NCBI GenBank assembly: GCA_004028795.1
Contig: SAIW01000015.1
Span: forward strand, 1 to 54,975
DNA from: Chitinophagaceae bacterium
Lineage (GTDB): Bacteria; Bacteroidota; Bacteroidia; Chitinophagales; Chitinophagaceae
Length of the DNA: 54,975 bases
Direction: 5' to 3'
Of the stretch, positions 35,382 to 41,798 are shown piece after piece. The notes under the pieces are model-generated. The model had not been told where the DNA came from. It did not search any database and worked only from the letters and a program-made list of their open reading frames with translations. Within the stretch, counting starts at the first letter, position 1; every line of letters begins with the position of its first letter. Position numbers and translations under genes: made by a program.

Positions 35382-35521
35382 ACGCACAACGTTCACGCAT
35401 TTGCGTTGATGCGGTATTTGAAAATATGTTGTTGAATAAATTGTTCAGTTCAGTAAAGATAAAATGTTCATCGCTTGCTTTGTCGTCCAACCGCATTAAT
35501 GCAAATGCTCTGTTATGCACA
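35382..35521 (-). repeat. attC-like imperfect palindrome 1
   Basis: Plus-strand arms: GCACAAC (35384-35390) with GTTATGC (35512-35518), all seven paired counting one G-T; GCATTTGC (35397-35404) with GCAAATGC (35501-35508), 8 of 8; GTTGATGCGG (35405-35414) with CCGCATTAAT (35491-35500), 8 of 10. The spacers are 6 and 3 bases, the same as in palindrome 2. The conserved 20-base loop segment is at 35417-35436. Arm sequences differ from palindrome 2 yet stay self-complementary. Confidence 0.78.
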
Positions 35522-35524
35522 GGT

Positions 35525-36112
35525 TTATTTATAATATTTGTCAATGTCAAATCCTTCAAGATAAGATAGCTTCCAAAAACCATTTTCTTTTTCAAATTTA
35601 ACAGCATACTTTTCCGATGTCCAGCTTTTAATTTTGACATTCCATTTTAATGAAGCTTTATCTGTCGATAAAACAAAGTTTGAAATTTTAAAAGTTTCCC
35701 AATATTTGTCAGCATCATCTTGAAAATATGTCCAAGGATCTGCATCTTGGTATGCAAAATTTATTTCGTTAGGATATTTTGGATGGGCAGTTGTCAATTT
35801 GAAATTAATGCGGTCAGCAATTTTTTTATAATTATTTATAAATGATGTCGAAAAAAAATTTGTCTTTTTAATAGCTTCGAATGTTTTATTAAAAGAGAGA
35901 TAGTTAAGTGCTGTCTGAAATGAATCTTTTACTATGACATCAAAGTCAATCAATTTATTTTGATTATTGTCGTGCCATTTATAAACTTGCTTTAAAAGAT
36001 TTATTATCTCAGTACTGTCACTTGTCCTATTGTTTGTCGGTAGTTTTTTTATTGTCTGTCCAGTGCTTAAAGATGAAATAAGTAGCAATAAATATAATGT
36101 CAGAATTTTCAT
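35525..36112 (-). CDS. Cassette A: secreted hypothetical protein (NTF2/DUF3828-like)
   Basis: About 195 residues from the ATG at 36112; an ATG eight codons up lies inside the junction core. A signal peptide spans about residues 1-19 (MKILTLYLLLLISSLSTG). The mature protein has EIINLLKQVYKWHDNNQNK, an aromatic core AYQDADPWTYFQDDADKYWE, and a C-terminal strand pattern YAVKFEKENGFWKLSYLEGF, which together resemble NTF2-fold DUF3828 proteins; the assignment is weak. Function unknown. It is the first gene of the array in the transcription direction; its stop is 4 bases before palindrome 1. Confidence 0.6.
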   Translation of the reverse strand: MKILTLYLLLLISSLSTGQTIKKLPTNNRTSDSTEIINLLKQVYKWHDNNQNKLIDFDVIVKDSFQTALNYLSFNKTFEAIKKTNFFSTSFINNYKKIADRINFKLTTAHPKYPNEINFAYQDADPWTYFQDDADKYWETFKISNFVLSTDKASLKWNVKIKSWTSEKYAVKFEKENGFWKLSYLEGFDIDKYYK

Positions 36113-36129
36113 ATATAGTTTGTCAAACT

Positions 36130-36160
36130 TGTGCATAACACATTAATTGTCGCAGTTGCT
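36130..36160 (-). repeat. Junction core and half palindrome at the upstream array border
   Basis: The minus strand reads GACAATTAATGTGTTATGC here: an R'-like core (GTTATGC) preceded by one arm only; no partner arm is seen upstream. The plus-strand 9-mer GCAGTTGCT (36152-36160) recurs at the other border (32655-32663), where a complementary-looking arm (ATTAAATTGTC on the minus strand) lies. These may be remnants of one attC or a border repeat. Confidence 0.4.
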
Positions 36161-36727
36161 AATATAATACTAAAAAATTAAATACCTGATAATCAACAAG
36201 AGTGTACCTGTAAAAAAATATTACCTCTGCTTTTCGGGTTTCGCCAATCCATTCGGTTACCTGCCTTCTTCCAAAACTATCAACCGTTAATTTTTAATAG
36301 AACCCTTCAAATTAATTATACCAAATAAAACTCTTTTTTTAAGTTGGCTATACTTTATTAAAGCAGCAATTATCAGTAAGCTAAGCTGCATATAATCGCA
36401 TATTTTGCCATTATAGCAGCTAATAATAGAAGTTTTAGTATGTTTTTCTTACTGCCTTGTTCGTGTTTGATTATTACCTTGTTCGCTTTTGATTCGGGAT
36501 TCGGAAATCTTGTCATGAAAATTGCAGGTTTCTGCGTTATGCGATTTTCAACTGATCAATAAGTAGCAGTAATAATATACATAGCAGTTCATACAAAAAA
36601 ACTGATAGAGTGTGTTACCGTTTTAAGGGCATCGATATGAAAACGCAATGTTCCTGAGAGGAGATATTGCTGTGAAAGAAGAGTACCATTACTCTTACTT
36701 CTTCCTACCATTGCTATAATTATATTA
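36161..36727. other. Non-coding stretch of about 570 bases with repeat and hairpin
   Basis: No open frame of useful length with coding character. It holds a copy of a dispersed repeat (exact 24 bases at 36167-36190, weaker similarity to about 36250) and an imperfect hairpin at 36382-36423 whose arms are TAAGCTGCATATAATCGCA and TGCCATTATAGCAGCTAA. Short near-repeats (CTTGTTCG at about 36455 and 36478) occur without further structure. Confidence 0.5.
36167..36190. repeat. Dispersed repeat, copy 1
   Basis: These 24 bases are identical to 40801-40824; the following 60 or so bases remain similar, ending in GGTTTCGC(C/T)AA(T/C)CC in both copies. It borders the cassette array. Confidence 0.7.
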
Positions 36728-37183
36728 TTAATATTTTTTTACAAGATAAACACCTCCGATTAATAAAGCAACACCGATTAACCTTTGCCAATTAATGGTA
36801 TGTAGCGGTGCATTGAGCAATGCAAACTGATCAATAATTACGGCTGCAATTATTTGGCCTAAAAGTACCATTACAGTAGCATTGCCTATACCTAACTTAG
36901 GTGCACAAATAACTATTAGTAAAATATAAGCACCACCTAAAATACCGCCTAAATAACTCCATTTAGGTGCTGCTGAAAATGCTGTTGAGTTTGGCATGGC
37001 AAAACGATTTATAACTATATAGAGCAATAACCCTAAAAATGCAACTAAAAAAACTATAAGTGCTGAATAATATGGACTTTGTAAAGCTTTGCCTAATTGA
37101 GTATTCATAGTGCTTTGAAAGGGTATCATCATACCGGCAAGCAATGCTAAAATAACAAAGGGTAATTGACTATTCATTTTCAT
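36728..37183 (-). CDS. DMT-superfamily small transporter (YdcZ/DUF606-like)
   Basis: 151 residues with five hydrophobic helices, the size of the DUF606/YdcZ half-transporters of the drug/metabolite superfamily. Typical features are an N-terminal GMMIPFQSTMNTQLGKAL, GGILGGAYILLIVICAPKLG in the middle and GVALLIGGVYLVKKY at the end. Members probably work as dimers or oligomers; the substrate is not known. The gene overlaps the DUF481 gene upstream by one base and is the last of the HxlR-linked operon. Confidence 0.82.
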   Translation of the reverse strand: MKMNSQLPFVILALLAGMMIPFQSTMNTQLGKALQSPYYSALIVFLVAFLGLLLYIVINRFAMPNSTAFSAAPKWSYLGGILGGAYILLIVICAPKLGIGNATVMVLLGQIIAAVIIDQFALLNAPLHTINWQRLIGVALLIGGVYLVKKY

Positions 37184-37953
37184 TATTTTATTTTTAAATT
37201 ATAGGATAAACCAAAGGTTAGTATTTTATCATCTTGTTTAATTTTTTGTACAGTTACGTTTTCATGCGTATAGGTATAAATTGTATTAAAGTTTAAACCT
37301 TTCCAAATCGGAAAATCAATACCAATATCCAACTGATTTCGATAATTGTTATACTTGTTAAAAGCAGGTTGCCAAAAAGCATCGTAAAATAACCGCAAGT
37401 GTTTGTCTGCCAAATAGTGCCAACCGCCAATATACAAAGTACCACGCCATAGATTGATTCTATCATTACCGTTATACTCAACATAATTGTAAGTAGAATC
37501 ATTAAACTTTGTAGATTCATAAACAGCACTTACAGAAACTTTGATATTATGAAGTTTTTTATTAAGTAATTGATAGGTTAAGCCTCCTCCGGTAAAATAT
37601 CGCATATTAACCTTTCTTCTGTAATTGGTAGATATGTATGCTATAGCAAAAGGATATACCGTTGTTGTAGGTTTATAATATATGTAGTTTCTACTGAAAA
37701 TATCATTATCTGCCTCAACACTATAAAACTCTTGATACAAACTATTATTTTGCGATTTAAAAACAAGGTTTTTAAAGGGGCTATACGAAAAATCAACTTT
37801 GCCTTTTATGGTTAATACTTCAACATTTCCTTTTTGATAGTTGCCTGTAATGCTTGACCTAAGCTGAAATTTTGTAGTATCACTTTCATTAATTTGAGCA
37901 ATAGCATCGCCTGTTGTTACAAGCAATGCTATCGTCACTAAAAGTCTTTTCAT
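37183..37953 (-). CDS. DUF481 outer-membrane beta-barrel protein (YdiY-like)
   Basis: 256 residues with a signal peptide (about 1-19, ending DAIAQ). The mature part is a series of amphipathic beta strands with aromatic residues at their ends, and the last strand ends in FGLSYNLKIK, as in outer-membrane barrels. This matches DUF481 proteins such as E. coli YdiY, whose role is unclear (some are acid- or stress-induced). It overlaps its neighbours by one base on both sides, which implies strict co-translation with the fusion protein gene and the small transporter gene. Confidence 0.82.
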   Translation of the reverse strand: MKRLLVTIALLVTTGDAIAQINESDTTKFQLRSSITGNYQKGNVEVLTIKGKVDFSYSPFKNLVFKSQNNSLYQEFYSVEADNDIFSRNYIYYKPTTTVYPFAIAYISTNYRRKVNMRYFTGGGLTYQLLNKKLHNIKVSVSAVYESTKFNDSTYNYVEYNGNDRINLWRGTLYIGGWHYLADKHLRLFYDAFWQPAFNKYNNYRNQLDIGIDFPIWKGLNFNTIYTYTHENVTVQKIKQDDKILTFGLSYNLKIK

Positions 37954-39464
37954 TATTTAATACTCATTATGTCTTCTAAAAATTGTTGCGGATTAACAAC
38001 AAACGGCAAGTGTGATGTTTCCATTTCAAAAACCTTTTTTACTGTTCCGTTTTCTTTAATCATCATTTGTTGTAAAGCATAAGGCACTGCATTGTCTTTT
38101 GTTGTTGAAATATAATATTTAGGTACAGAAGCAAATTTTGCTGTTAGCGTTACTTTATCATTAAATGCTTTTACCGGCTCGGCTCTGTGATACTTTACCA
38201 ATAAGTCTTTCATATAATCCGGGCAATCGGCACATACCACATTTGATAAAGAGTTTCTGTTAATACTTACTAAAGAATAGTCTTTGTTAAACTCAAAAAA
38301 TTCAGGTGTTTTGCCTTGTGTTACTTTATTTACAATGCTATTTAAGGTTTCCCCATTTTTGGGTAAGAATGCAGATACATAAATCAGTTTATCAATTTTG
38401 TTTGGGATGTTTTCCGCTACTTGCGAAATAACCATTCCGGCCATTGAATGACCGATTAATATTACTTTACCTTTTACTTTATTGATAGCGTCAGTAACAG
38501 TCTTTACATAATCATTCAAGCCTACACCAACACCATAAGTATTATCTGCACCATGTGCAGGAAGATTAACTACAATTACATTGGCATTTACGGCTAATTG
38601 ATTGCGAATAAAGCCCCAAGCACTTTCATCTGACCAAGCACCATGAACTAATACATAGGTTGGGTAACGTGCTTTATCTTTTTCTAATTGTGCTATAATA
38701 AGTCTTGCTGCTGCTGCACCACTGTTTTGTTGTTGCCCGGTAATTAAGTTGCCATCTTGCACTGCAAAACTTTCAAACATTGGTGCAACAATCATTTTTG
38801 TATTAGGAATTTTTTTGGCTTCGTCTTGAATTCTGAAAGGTTGAATTTGCTTTCCAACGTAAGCATCGGCATAGTTTTCTTCATTATTTGCAAAGCCTGT
38901 CCATTTCTTGCCTTCAACTAAATATTTACCATTAGGCAATTTGGCTTTTAACAAAATACAAGTGCCGTGGCATATAGCTGCTGTTGGTTTTCCTGTTAGA
39001 TAAAAGTTAACGAAGAACTTTTGTAATGCTGCATTATCTATGAATGTGTACATGGGGCCTTGCCCACCACAAACCATAATTGCTTTATAATCGTTAGGAT
39101 TAATAGTAGATAACTTTAAAGTATTTTTCAATAACGCTGCCTTAGTTGGGTCTTTTAAAAAGCCAAGGCTCAATAAATCCCAGGCAGTGTATTTACTCTC
39201 ATCTTCCGGGTTGCTCCAACTATCTATCTTCACTTCTCCACCATCAGGACTTGCGATATCAACTGCATAACCTTCATTAATGAACTCCCAATAAGGATGA
39301 ATAACTTCGGCTGCCCAAACACCAATCGGCCAGCCTGTTTGCTTACTTATTGTAGGGTTGGAAGCAATTAACAATACTTTGCCATTGTTTCCTGCGTTAT
39401 GTTGTGCGAAAGCAATTGCACAATAAACCATAGCTATTATTAGCGATAAAATTTTTCTTTTCAT
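37953..39464 (-). CDS. Secreted fusion: DJ-1/PfpI domain plus alpha/beta hydrolase
   Basis: 503 residues with a signal peptide (about 1-20). Residues 25-255 form a DJ-1/PfpI-type domain with the nucleophile elbow AAICHGTCI (Cys165) and the preceding VCGGQGPMY. Residues 265-503 form an alpha/beta hydrolase: oxyanion segment YVLVHGAWSDESAW, nucleophile elbow GHSMAG (Ser340), a probable acid in TTKDNAVPY, and His485 in TSHLPF. This half resembles plant salicylate/methyl-ester esterases and their bacterial relatives. The DJ-1 half is a close paralogue of the next gene upstream. The combination in one exported protein is unusual. Both catalytic sites look intact. Confidence 0.88.
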   Translation of the reverse strand: MKRKILSLIIAMVYCAIAFAQHNAGNNGKVLLIASNPTISKQTGWPIGVWAAEVIHPYWEFINEGYAVDIASPDGGEVKIDSWSNPEDESKYTAWDLLSLGFLKDPTKAALLKNTLKLSTINPNDYKAIMVCGGQGPMYTFIDNAALQKFFVNFYLTGKPTAAICHGTCILLKAKLPNGKYLVEGKKWTGFANNEENYADAYVGKQIQPFRIQDEAKKIPNTKMIVAPMFESFAVQDGNLITGQQQNSGAAAARLIIAQLEKDKARYPTYVLVHGAWSDESAWGFIRNQLAVNANVIVVNLPAHGADNTYGVGVGLNDYVKTVTDAINKVKGKVILIGHSMAGMVISQVAENIPNKIDKLIYVSAFLPKNGETLNSIVNKVTQGKTPEFFEFNKDYSLVSINRNSLSNVVCADCPDYMKDLLVKYHRAEPVKAFNDKVTLTAKFASVPKYYISTTKDNAVPYALQQMMIKENGTVKKVFEMETSHLPFVVNPQQFLEDIMSIK

Positions 39465-39496
39465 TCTAATTAATTTTTTGATTAATTGTTTACCGA

Positions 39497-40267
39497 TTAT
39501 TCTCCCATTGCCTGAATTAATACATCTGCTGTTTCACTACCACTAAAGTTTTGTTGCCCTGTGATTAGGTTACCATCACGAATTGCAAAGCCTTTCCACA
39601 AGCCGGCTTGAATGTAGTTTGCACCAATTTTCCTTACTTCATCTTCAATACGCCAAGGCATAACGTGTTTATCTTTTGGCATTAAATTCATACTCCATAC
39701 CGCTTCATCTGCAAAATCTTCTTCTATATTGGCAAATCCTGTAACCGTTTTTCCTTTAGCTAAAAATTCGCCATTAGAAAGTTTTGCATATCTAAGAATT
39801 GCAACTCCATGGCAAAGGGCAACGACTAACTTACCCGCTTCATAAAATTCAACAAACTTTTTAATTGTATCTGTTGCCTTGTCTATCGTAAACATTGGGC
39901 CTTGCCCTCCGGCAATAAGAATTGCATCGAATTTATTTATATCAATTTCACTTGCAGGTTTTGTGTTTTCAACTAACTTAATAAACTCAGGGTCATGAAT
40001 ATAACCTCTACTAATAACATCTTCTGCCTGCCATTGAGATACATCTTCAGGATTACTCATAGCATCAGCTTCGCATTTGCCACCAAAGTAGGAGAAGATT
40101 TCAACTTCATGTCCTTTTTCAGTAAGCTTAAAATAGGGATGAGTTAACTCACTCCACCAAAAGCCTACAGGCCAGCCAGAGGTAGAAGAAATTGCAGGAT
40201 TGGAAATTACAATTGCTACCCTTTTAGGATTTCTCGGATTAACCGGATTAAGATTTTTGTGTGACAT
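39497..40267 (-). CDS. DJ-1/PfpI family protein (type 1 glutamine amidotransferase-like)
   Basis: 256 residues with the DJ-1/PfpI fold. The nucleophile elbow is VALCHGVAIL (Cys152), preceded by ILIAGGQGPMF; a conserved Glu near SYFGGKCEADAMSNPEDVSQW is in the usual region. The closest groups are Hsp31-like chaperone/glyoxalase III and isonitrile-hydratase-like proteins. It has no signal peptide, so it is cytoplasmic, unlike its fused paralogue 32 bases downstream. It is the first gene of the four-gene operon facing away from the HxlR regulator. Such pairs often answer reactive electrophiles such as methylglyoxal; this is inference. Confidence 0.85.
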   Translation of the reverse strand: MSHKNLNPVNPRNPKRVAIVISNPAISSTSGWPVGFWWSELTHPYFKLTEKGHEVEIFSYFGGKCEADAMSNPEDVSQWQAEDVISRGYIHDPEFIKLVENTKPASEIDINKFDAILIAGGQGPMFTIDKATDTIKKFVEFYEAGKLVVALCHGVAILRYAKLSNGEFLAKGKTVTGFANIEEDFADEAVWSMNLMPKDKHVMPWRIEDEVRKIGANYIQAGLWKGFAIRDGNLITGQQNFSGSETADVLIQAMGE

Positions 40268-40325
40268 ATTTTTACTTTTTTATTTTATTAAGTACAAAAG
40301 TCACGTTTCGATTAGCTTTGTAAAT

Positions 40326-40353
40326 AGTGTTACTAAAATGTATGTAACGCACT
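40326..40353. promoter_or_regulatory. Candidate HxlR operator in the divergent promoter region
   Basis: AGTGTTAC (40326-40333) and GTAACGCACT (40344-40353) form an inverted repeat around ten bases of AT-rich spacer, with arms in GTTAC...GTAAC form. The site lies in the 123-base gap between the divergent DJ-1 operon and the HxlR gene, the usual place for self-regulated HxlR control. Confidence 0.5.
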
Positions 40354-40390
40354 CTTTCGTAAGTATCAGCTAAATAAATACTTTCAAACA

Positions 40391-40744
40391 ATGCCTGACT
40401 TTATATATAAAGGAAAAATATACTATAATCCGGTTCAATTAATAATGGAAAAATTAGGCGGAACCTGGAAAGCACCTATACTTTGGCGGCTGAACAAACA
40501 AACAATGAGATATGGCGAGTTAAGAAAAGATATACCACATATTTCTGATAAAATGTTAACAACACAATTAAAAGAATTGGAAGAAGACGGATTTGTTGTT
40601 AAAAAAGTTTATGCAGAAATTCCTCCACGAACAGAATATTCCCTGACAGAAATTGGAAAAGAAGCATTCGAAATAATTAATAGAATCAGAGATTTTGGTT
40701 TGAAACTAAAAGAAATAAACGAAAAGGTAGGTAAGCATTTATAA
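40391..40744 (+). CDS. HxlR-family winged-helix transcriptional regulator
   Basis: 117 residues. The HxlR winged-helix signature is complete: MEKLGGTWKAPILWRLNKQTMRYGELRKDIPHISDKMLTTQL, here given in two overlapping pieces in the protein, with the recognition helix ISDKMLTTQLKELEEDGFV and the wing YAEIPPRTEYSLTEIG. The family often senses electrophiles or oxidants through a cysteine near the N-terminus; no cysteine is present here. It is divergent from the DJ-1 operon, with an inverted repeat in the shared promoter, so it probably regulates that operon and itself. Confidence 0.9.
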   Translation: MPDFIYKGKIYYNPVQLIMEKLGGTWKAPILWRLNKQTMRYGELRKDIPHISDKMLTTQLKELEEDGFVVKKVYAEIPPRTEYSLTEIGKEAFEIINRIRDFGLKLKEINEKVGKHL

Positions 40745-40800
40745 AACTTAAATTTTATGTTTCGTATTAAGGTAATCCTAATTGACTTACTATATAAAAA

Positions 40801-40824
40801 ATACTAAAAAATTAAATACCTGAT
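40801..40824. repeat. Dispersed repeat, copy 2
   Basis: Identical over 24 bases to 36167-36190, with weaker similarity continuing to about 40880. It lies between the convergent HxlR and Crp/Fnr genes. Confidence 0.7.
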
Positions 40825-40918
40825 TACCAACAAACGTTTATCCATAAAAACAGTAGCCACTTTTTCTGGTTTCGCTAACCCAAAATCAACTGCAGGCAAT
40901 TTTAAAAGCTTATCAGTT

Positions 40919-41482
40919 TTATCTTTTCTTTCGCAACCTGCTGAGTGTTTCTGGTGTCATGCCCAGCATAGAAGCAAGGTATTGTAAAGGCACTTCATTA
41001 AATAGTTGGCTGTTAAATTGTAGCAGTTGCTGGTACCTTTCTTCAGCCGTCATGGCTAAATGGGTTACAATTCTGTCTTCCAGCACGGTAAAGCATTTGG
41101 CTAAAAACAATTTCTCTAATTCTACCCACCCGGGTATCACCTCTTTAATGTTGCGATATTGTGTTCTGTCAATTACATACAATTCACAATCGGTTAAAGC
41201 AACCATATTCCAGCGGGCAGGGGTATTAAAAACAAAGCTTGCTAAATCAACTACAAAATAGCCTTTGGTGGCAATCCATTTGGTAATTTCTTTATCCTGC
41301 TGCAGTACAAATTCTCTTATAATACCTTCCTGTACAAAACCGAGTTGGTTGGCATGCCTTCCTGCTTTTAAAAAATAGTCTCCTTTTTTTAACTGCACCG
41401 GTTTAAAAAAATTGCTGATAAGAGCCACTTCTTCTACGGGTACACTAAAGTATAGCTGAATGTATTTTTCCAATTCGTTCAT
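40919..41482 (-). CDS. Crp/Fnr-family transcriptional regulator
   Basis: 187 residues. The N-terminal cyclic-nucleotide-binding-like beta roll includes KKGDYFLKAGRHANQLGFVQEGIIREF, read across its first strands, and a long dimer helix follows. The C-terminal helix-turn-helix is short, ending PLQYLASMLGMTPETLSRLRKKR over its last residues. There is no iron-sulfur cysteine cluster of the FNR kind. The protein belongs to the common Bacteroidota subgroup of Crp-like regulators whose ligand is unknown. It is transcribed away from the second fucose operon, 316 bases from that operon's first gene, but a regulatory link is unproven. Confidence 0.85.
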   Translation of the reverse strand: MNELEKYIQLYFSVPVEEVALISNFFKPVQLKKGDYFLKAGRHANQLGFVQEGIIREFVLQQDKEITKWIATKGYFVVDLASFVFNTPARWNMVALTDCELYVIDRTQYRNIKEVIPGWVELEKLFLAKCFTVLEDRIVTHLAMTAEERYQQLLQFNSQLFNEVPLQYLASMLGMTPETLSRLRKKR

Positions 41483-41798
41483 ACTTCTAAGTAAAGCAAA
41501 ATATTGCAGTACTATTTTCTTTTTTGTACTTCCGAAACCGATTACGTAATTACTTGTGCAGTAGTTGCTGAAACAAACGAAATTGCCAATTTCATTTTTC
41601 TGAATATGATGCCGGCCACGGGATATTAATACAGGTGGTATTATTGAATAAGCTAAAACAATTGAACAGATGGGTAAAAAAATGCTGGAATATTGTATTA
41701 ACGTTGCAAGCGGTGAAATAATACCTAAAGCAGTACAGTTAAATCAGGTTTATTTTATCTCCGGAAGCGAGGCGTTTCACTTTAAATTTTTATGTATT
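41483..41798. promoter_or_regulatory. Intergenic region between Crp/Fnr gene and fucose operon, with LacI-like site
   Basis: GAAACCGATTAC at 41534-41545 shares the 10-mer AACCGATTAC with the xylA operator (20711-20720) and has a partial dyad around the central CG. It could control the fucose operon. A reading frame from ATG 41670 runs into the SDR gene but is not family-like before 41799. No clear TANNTTTG element was found. Confidence 0.4.

Larger units (their letters stand above)
32640..36139 (-). mobile_element. Integron-like gene-cassette array without visible integrase
   Basis: Five small minus-strand genes are packed between attC-like palindromes located at 33219-33418, 34654-34793 and 35382-35521. 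Each gene stop lies 4-8 bases before an R''-like core, except the fourth gene (43 bases, with a hairpin between). For three cassettes the first bases after the upstream junction are the exact reverse complement of the R'' core behind the cassette's own gene: 10 bases (36130-36139 with 35512-35521), 9 bases (35382-35390 with 34785-34793) and 10 bases (34654-34663 with 33972-33981). This is the rule for integron cassettes, whose circular form rebuilds the R' site. No tyrosine recombinase is in the window, so the cluster would be CALIN-like. The outer limits are tentative. Confidence 0.72.

Noticed and set aside
33219-35521. The long palindromes as ordinary Rho-independent terminators
   Set aside because: They are 140-200 bases long, lack T tracts, share a conserved loop and have unit-specific core complementarity with the start of the cassette.
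35350-35640. Open frame running through palindrome 1 on the minus strand
   Set aside because: It crosses a repeat and the end of the cassette A gene in another frame, and its translation resembles no protein; it is a by-product of the repeat.
39488-39497. TACCGATTA as a further LacI operator
   Set aside because: It lies between two genes of an operon of different function and matches only part of the core.
36167-40824. The 24-base repeat as terminal repeats of an insertion sequence around the HxlR operon
   Set aside because: The copies are in the same orientation, no transposase lies between them and no target duplication was found.
41670-41798. N-terminal extension of 43 residues on the SDR
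   Set aside because: SDR proteins start right at MFSLQNKTAVVTG; the extension has no family-like features and no signal-peptide shape.
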